A stretch of DNA of 64,000 bases, taken from the NCBI GenBank assembly GCA_002309835.1, contig DBYL01000019.1:7480-71479 (forward strand), written 5' to 3'. This DNA comes from Bacteroidales bacterium UBA1187. GTDB taxonomy: Bacteria > Bacteroidota > Bacteroidia > Bacteroidales > Paludibacteraceae. This document shows positions 61,433-64,000 of this stretch, piece by piece. Made by a program: the position numbers and the translations under genes. How positions within the stretch are numbered: position 1 is the first letter of the stretch; each line of letters opens with the position of its first letter. A model generated the notes under the pieces. That model made no database searches. It had not been told where the DNA came from and was given only the letters and a program-made list of their open reading frames with translations.

Positions 61433-62929
61433 ATGGCTCTCCCCTTCATGACAGCCGAAGAGGCTGCCGAGTTGATACAACATGGTGACGTCTTGGGCAT
61501 GGGTGGTTTTACTGCCACCGGTGTGCCCAAGGCCGTTCCTTTTGCTTTGGCGCAACGCGCAGAGCGTCTGCATGCCAAAGGCAAACCGTTCCGCGTAGGC
61601 TTGGAGACAGGTGCCTCTATGGGCGACAGTTGTGATGGTGCTTTAGCGCGTGCTCATGCTGTCGAGTTCCGTACGCCGTATCAGTCCAATAAGTCGATGC
61701 GAGAGGAGATCAATGCCGAAGGTACGCATTATTTCGATATGCACCTCTCGCACATGGCGCAGGACTTGCGTTATGGATTCCTCCCGCGTCCGAAATTTGC
61801 GATCATCGAGGCTTCGTATGTAGGAGAAGACGGTGTGATCGTGCCTGCTGCCGGTGTAGGTATCATGCCTACTATCTGTAACATGGCCGAGAAAATCATC
61901 ATCGAGCTCAATGAGATGTTCCCCGTAACTATGCGTGGCATGCATGATCTCTATGAACCGCTCGATCCGCCTTACCGCAAAGAGATACCTATCTACAAGC
62001 CCTCCGATCGCTGCGGCTCAGATCATCTGAAGGTCGATCCGAAGAAGATTGCGGCTGTAGTACGCACCAATCGTCCGAACGAGATAGCGGCTTTCACGCC
62101 GGTCGATGCGACTACTGCAAAGATCGGTGAGAACGTAGCGCTCTTCCTCGAGAAAGAGATGCATGAAGGACGTATCCCGAGTACCTTCCTGCCAATCCAA
62201 TCCGGTGTCGGCAACGTAGCTAACGCCGTGCTTGGAGAGCTGGGTAAGAACCCGCATATTCCGCCTTTTGAGATGTATTCCGAAGTTGTTCAGGACTCCG
62301 TAGTAGATCTCATCAAAGCCGGGCATTGTAAGTTCGCTTCCGGTTGCTCGCTACGTTTGGTAGAAGGCAAGATGGCGGAAGTGCTGGCGGACCTTGATTT
62401 CTTCCGTGATAAGTTGCTGCTTCGTCCGCAAGAGACATCCAACAACCCTGAAATCATCCGTCGTTTAGGCCTCATCGCTATCAATACTGCCCTCGAAGCA
62501 GATATATATGGTAATATCAACTCCACGCACGTTACGGGTACGAAGATGATGAATGGTATCGGTGGTAGCGGAGACTTCGCGCGCAATGCGTACCTCTCTA
62601 TCTTTACTACTGCTTCCACGGCGAAGAATGGTGCTATCTCGTCTATCGTGCCGATGGTAACCCATCTCGACCACTCCGAGCACTCCGTTAAGATATTAGT
62701 TACGGAGCAAGGTGTAGCCGATTTGCGTGGCAAGAGTCCGCGCCAGCGTGCCGAGGAGATTATCAATAATTGTGTGGCTCCTGAGTATAAAGAGATGCTT
62801 CGTGACTACCTCAAGTTCGCTAAACACGGACAAACCCAGCACGACCTCTCTTGCGCCTTTGCGATGCATGAGGAATTCCTCAAATCAGGCGATATGCGCA
62901 ATACAAGATGGGAGAATTATAAGCGATAA
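61433..62929 (+). CDS. Acetyl-CoA hydrolase/transferase family protein (succinate CoA transferase type)
   Basis: 498 residues, the length of the Cat1 / ScpC group. D-V-L-G-M-G-G-F-T-A-T-G-V-P-K near the start, the glutamate nucleophile region and L-V-T-E-Q-G-V-A-D-L-R-G near residue 425 identify the family. It probably swaps CoA between succinate, acetate or propionate during fermentation, which fits an anaerobic gut-type Bacteroidales. It may also act as a hydrolase. It is two bases after fbaA, so the two are co-expressed. Confidence 0.88.
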   Translation: MALPFMTAEEAAELIQHGDVLGMGGFTATGVPKAVPFALAQRAERLHAKGKPFRVGLETGASMGDSCDGALARAHAVEFRTPYQSNKSMREEINAEGTHYFDMHLSHMAQDLRYGFLPRPKFAIIEASYVGEDGVIVPAAGVGIMPTICNMAEKIIIELNEMFPVTMRGMHDLYEPLDPPYRKEIPIYKPSDRCGSDHLKVDPKKIAAVVRTNRPNEIAAFTPVDATTAKIGENVALFLEKEMHEGRIPSTFLPIQSGVGNVANAVLGELGKNPHIPPFEMYSEVVQDSVVDLIKAGHCKFASGCSLRLVEGKMAEVLADLDFFRDKLLLRPQETSNNPEIIRRLGLIAINTALEADIYGNINSTHVTGTKMMNGIGGSGDFARNAYLSIFTTASTAKNGAISSIVPMVTHLDHSEHSVKILVTEQGVADLRGKSPRQRAEEIINNCVAPEYKEMLRDYLKFAKHGQTQHDLSCAFAMHEEFLKSGDMRNTRWENYKR

Positions 62930-62983
62930 GCGCAGAAAAAGAACGTAAAAGTTCAAAAAAATAGGGAAAAGTGGCATACACTC

Positions 62984-63014
62984 TTGTGTATGTCATTTTT
63001 TTTGCGTACCTTTG
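62984..63014 (+). promoter_or_regulatory. Promoter of secD
   Basis: TTG at 62984-62986, 20 bases, TACCTTTG at 63007-63014. Leader about 40 bases. Confidence 0.8.
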
Positions 63015-63060
63015 CACGCTTTTTCTGTAAAAAATCAAATAATTAATACAAAAACAGTTA

Positions 63061-64000
63061 TGCAAAACAAAGGACTTGTTAGAATTTTGGCTGTCTGCCT
63101 CGCGCTGGTATGTGCGTTCTACCTGTCGTTCTCTTTGGTGACGAGTTACTATGACAAAGCGGCTAAAGAGTATGCGGCTGGCGATGATGCAAAGGAGTAC
63201 CAGTACTTGGATTCGATTGCAGCTAAGAAAGTGTGGTTTGGTTACACGCTCAAGGAGTGCCGTGAGAAAGAGATCAACCTTGGTCTGGACCTCAAGGGCG
63301 GTATGAACGTGACGATGGAGGTGTCTGTTCCGGACATTCTCGATGCGCTCAGCGGTCATAACGAGACTCCGAACTACAAAGCTGCTTTGGCTTTGGCTAA
63401 GCAGAAACAGAAATCCAGCGGTGCTGACTTCGTAACGCTCTTTATCGAGTCGTTCAACGAGGTAGATCCGCAAGGTCAATTGGCTTCCATCTTCTCTACC
63501 TTCGAGTTAAAGGACAAAGTGACGCTGACTTCTACCAATGCAGAAGTAGAGAAAGTGATTCGCGAAGAGGTAGATGGTGCTATCCAGAACTCCTTCAACG
63601 TACTCCGTACCCGTATCGACCGTTTCGGTGTTGTTCAGCCGAACATCCAGAAACTCGCTCAACCGGGTCGTATCTTGATTGAGCTTCCGGGTATCAAGGA
63701 GCCGGAGCGTGTTCGTAAACTTCTCCAGGGATCTGCTAACCTTGAGTTCTGGGAGACCTACGAGGCTTCCGAGTTGCTGCCGATGCTCGCGCAGATCAAC
63801 CGTGAGTTCGCTGCTTCTGAGACCGTAGAGGAAGAGGCTCCGAAAGTTGAAGAGGTAAAAGAGGAAGCTCCGAAGGCTGAGGCTGATGAGCTCGCTGACC
63901 TCGTGGACAACCTCGGCGCTGACAGTGCTGCCGTAGAGGCTGACCAGGCTGCTCAACTCGCAGAGTATAAGAAGAACAACCCGCTCTTCGCTATCCTCAA
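63061..64000 (+). CDS. secD: Protein translocase subunit SecD, probably a SecDF fusion (partial)
   Basis: The frame opens at ATG 63061 and runs off the window after 313 residues. The N-terminus holds a transmembrane helix (VRILAVCLALVCAFYLSFSL). Residues about 80-95 contain the SecD signature L-G-L-D-L-K-G-G-M. P1-domain sequence follows (TRIDRFGVVQPNIQKL, then RILIELPGIK). Residues about 255-297 are a Glu/Ala/Lys-rich insertion in the periplasmic domain. SecD uses the proton gradient to help complete export. In Bacteroidota SecD and SecF are often fused. Confidence 0.93.

Noticed and set aside
1..64000. CRISPR arrays, insertion sequences, prophage genes
   Set aside because: No regularly spaced repeats, transposase, integrase or phage structural genes were seen.

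Overview
The window looks like a chromosome segment of a member of Bacteroidota, order Bacteroidales, with type IX secretion. The evidence is: fifteen promoters of the Bacteroidota type (TTG, exactly 20 bases, TAnnTTTG); almost no Shine-Dalgarno sequences; a T9SS C-terminal sorting domain; PorW/SprE and GldB lipoproteins; and family members typical of the phylum (DUF4271 beside hemD, a 480-residue RodA, CAT1-type CoA transferase, SecD with a long linker). The genus cannot be named from sequence alone. Most genes look vertically inherited; about 53.9-58.7 kb is more AT-rich and looks accessory.

Layout. (1) 1-11.9 kb, plus strand: a train of secreted proteins. It has a truncated surface protein, a double-membrane-anchored protein, three secreted proteins of which two share a short C-terminal cap with the truncated one, a 1686-residue T9SS cargo built of repeats, and an outer-membrane barrel protein preceded by a perfect Shine-Dalgarno. 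(2) 11.9-17.9 kb: tsaB-porW, a tRNA-Pro(GGG) on the minus strand with its own promoter and terminator, miaB, a two-hairpin leader with a mini-ORF, greA, and a HIT protein. (3) 17.9-33.6 kb, minus strand: psuK-psuG, a probable small RNA, a long run acpP-fabF-wHTH-asd-U32-DUF4271-hemD-rnpA-yidD-trmD, an OmpA/TPR lipoprotein-mutL run, umuC, and a lipoprotein nitroreductase. (4) 34-51 kb, plus strand: the rod-shape operon mreBCD-mrdA-rodA, yraN, mnmG, a perfect parS site, apt, uvrC, tsaE, lolD, gldB, sufS, a nuclease-like protein, a HExxH lipoprotein peptidase and a DUF456 protein. (5) 51-53.9 kb, minus strand: nadA, corA, rsmA. (6) 53.9-58.7 kb: an AT-rich block with a Fic protein under an apparent autorepression operator, a partner gene, and a deiminase with a large extra domain. 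(7) 58.7-64 kb: gtrA with a palindromic repeat inserted in frame, a fucose-isomerase-like protein, fructose-bisphosphate aldolase, a CoA transferase, and the start of secD.

Two themes connect the genes. The first is the envelope and export: T9SS cargo and machinery, the Rod system, LolD, YidD, SecD, OmpA/TPR lipoprotein. The second is RNA maturation, mostly at the anticodon loop: TsaB, TsaE, MiaB, TrmD, MnmG, RnpA, a U32 enzyme, RsmA, pseudouridine breakdown, and a tRNA-Pro(GGG) that is a textbook TrmD substrate.

The best candidates for something undescribed are: the surface-protein train and its shared C-terminal cap; the small RNA at 19.8 kb and its resemblance to the greA leader; the Fic autoregulatory operator; the palindromic element inserted in gtrA; and the deiminase with a new C-terminal domain. 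All positions were read by eye, and no database search was possible.
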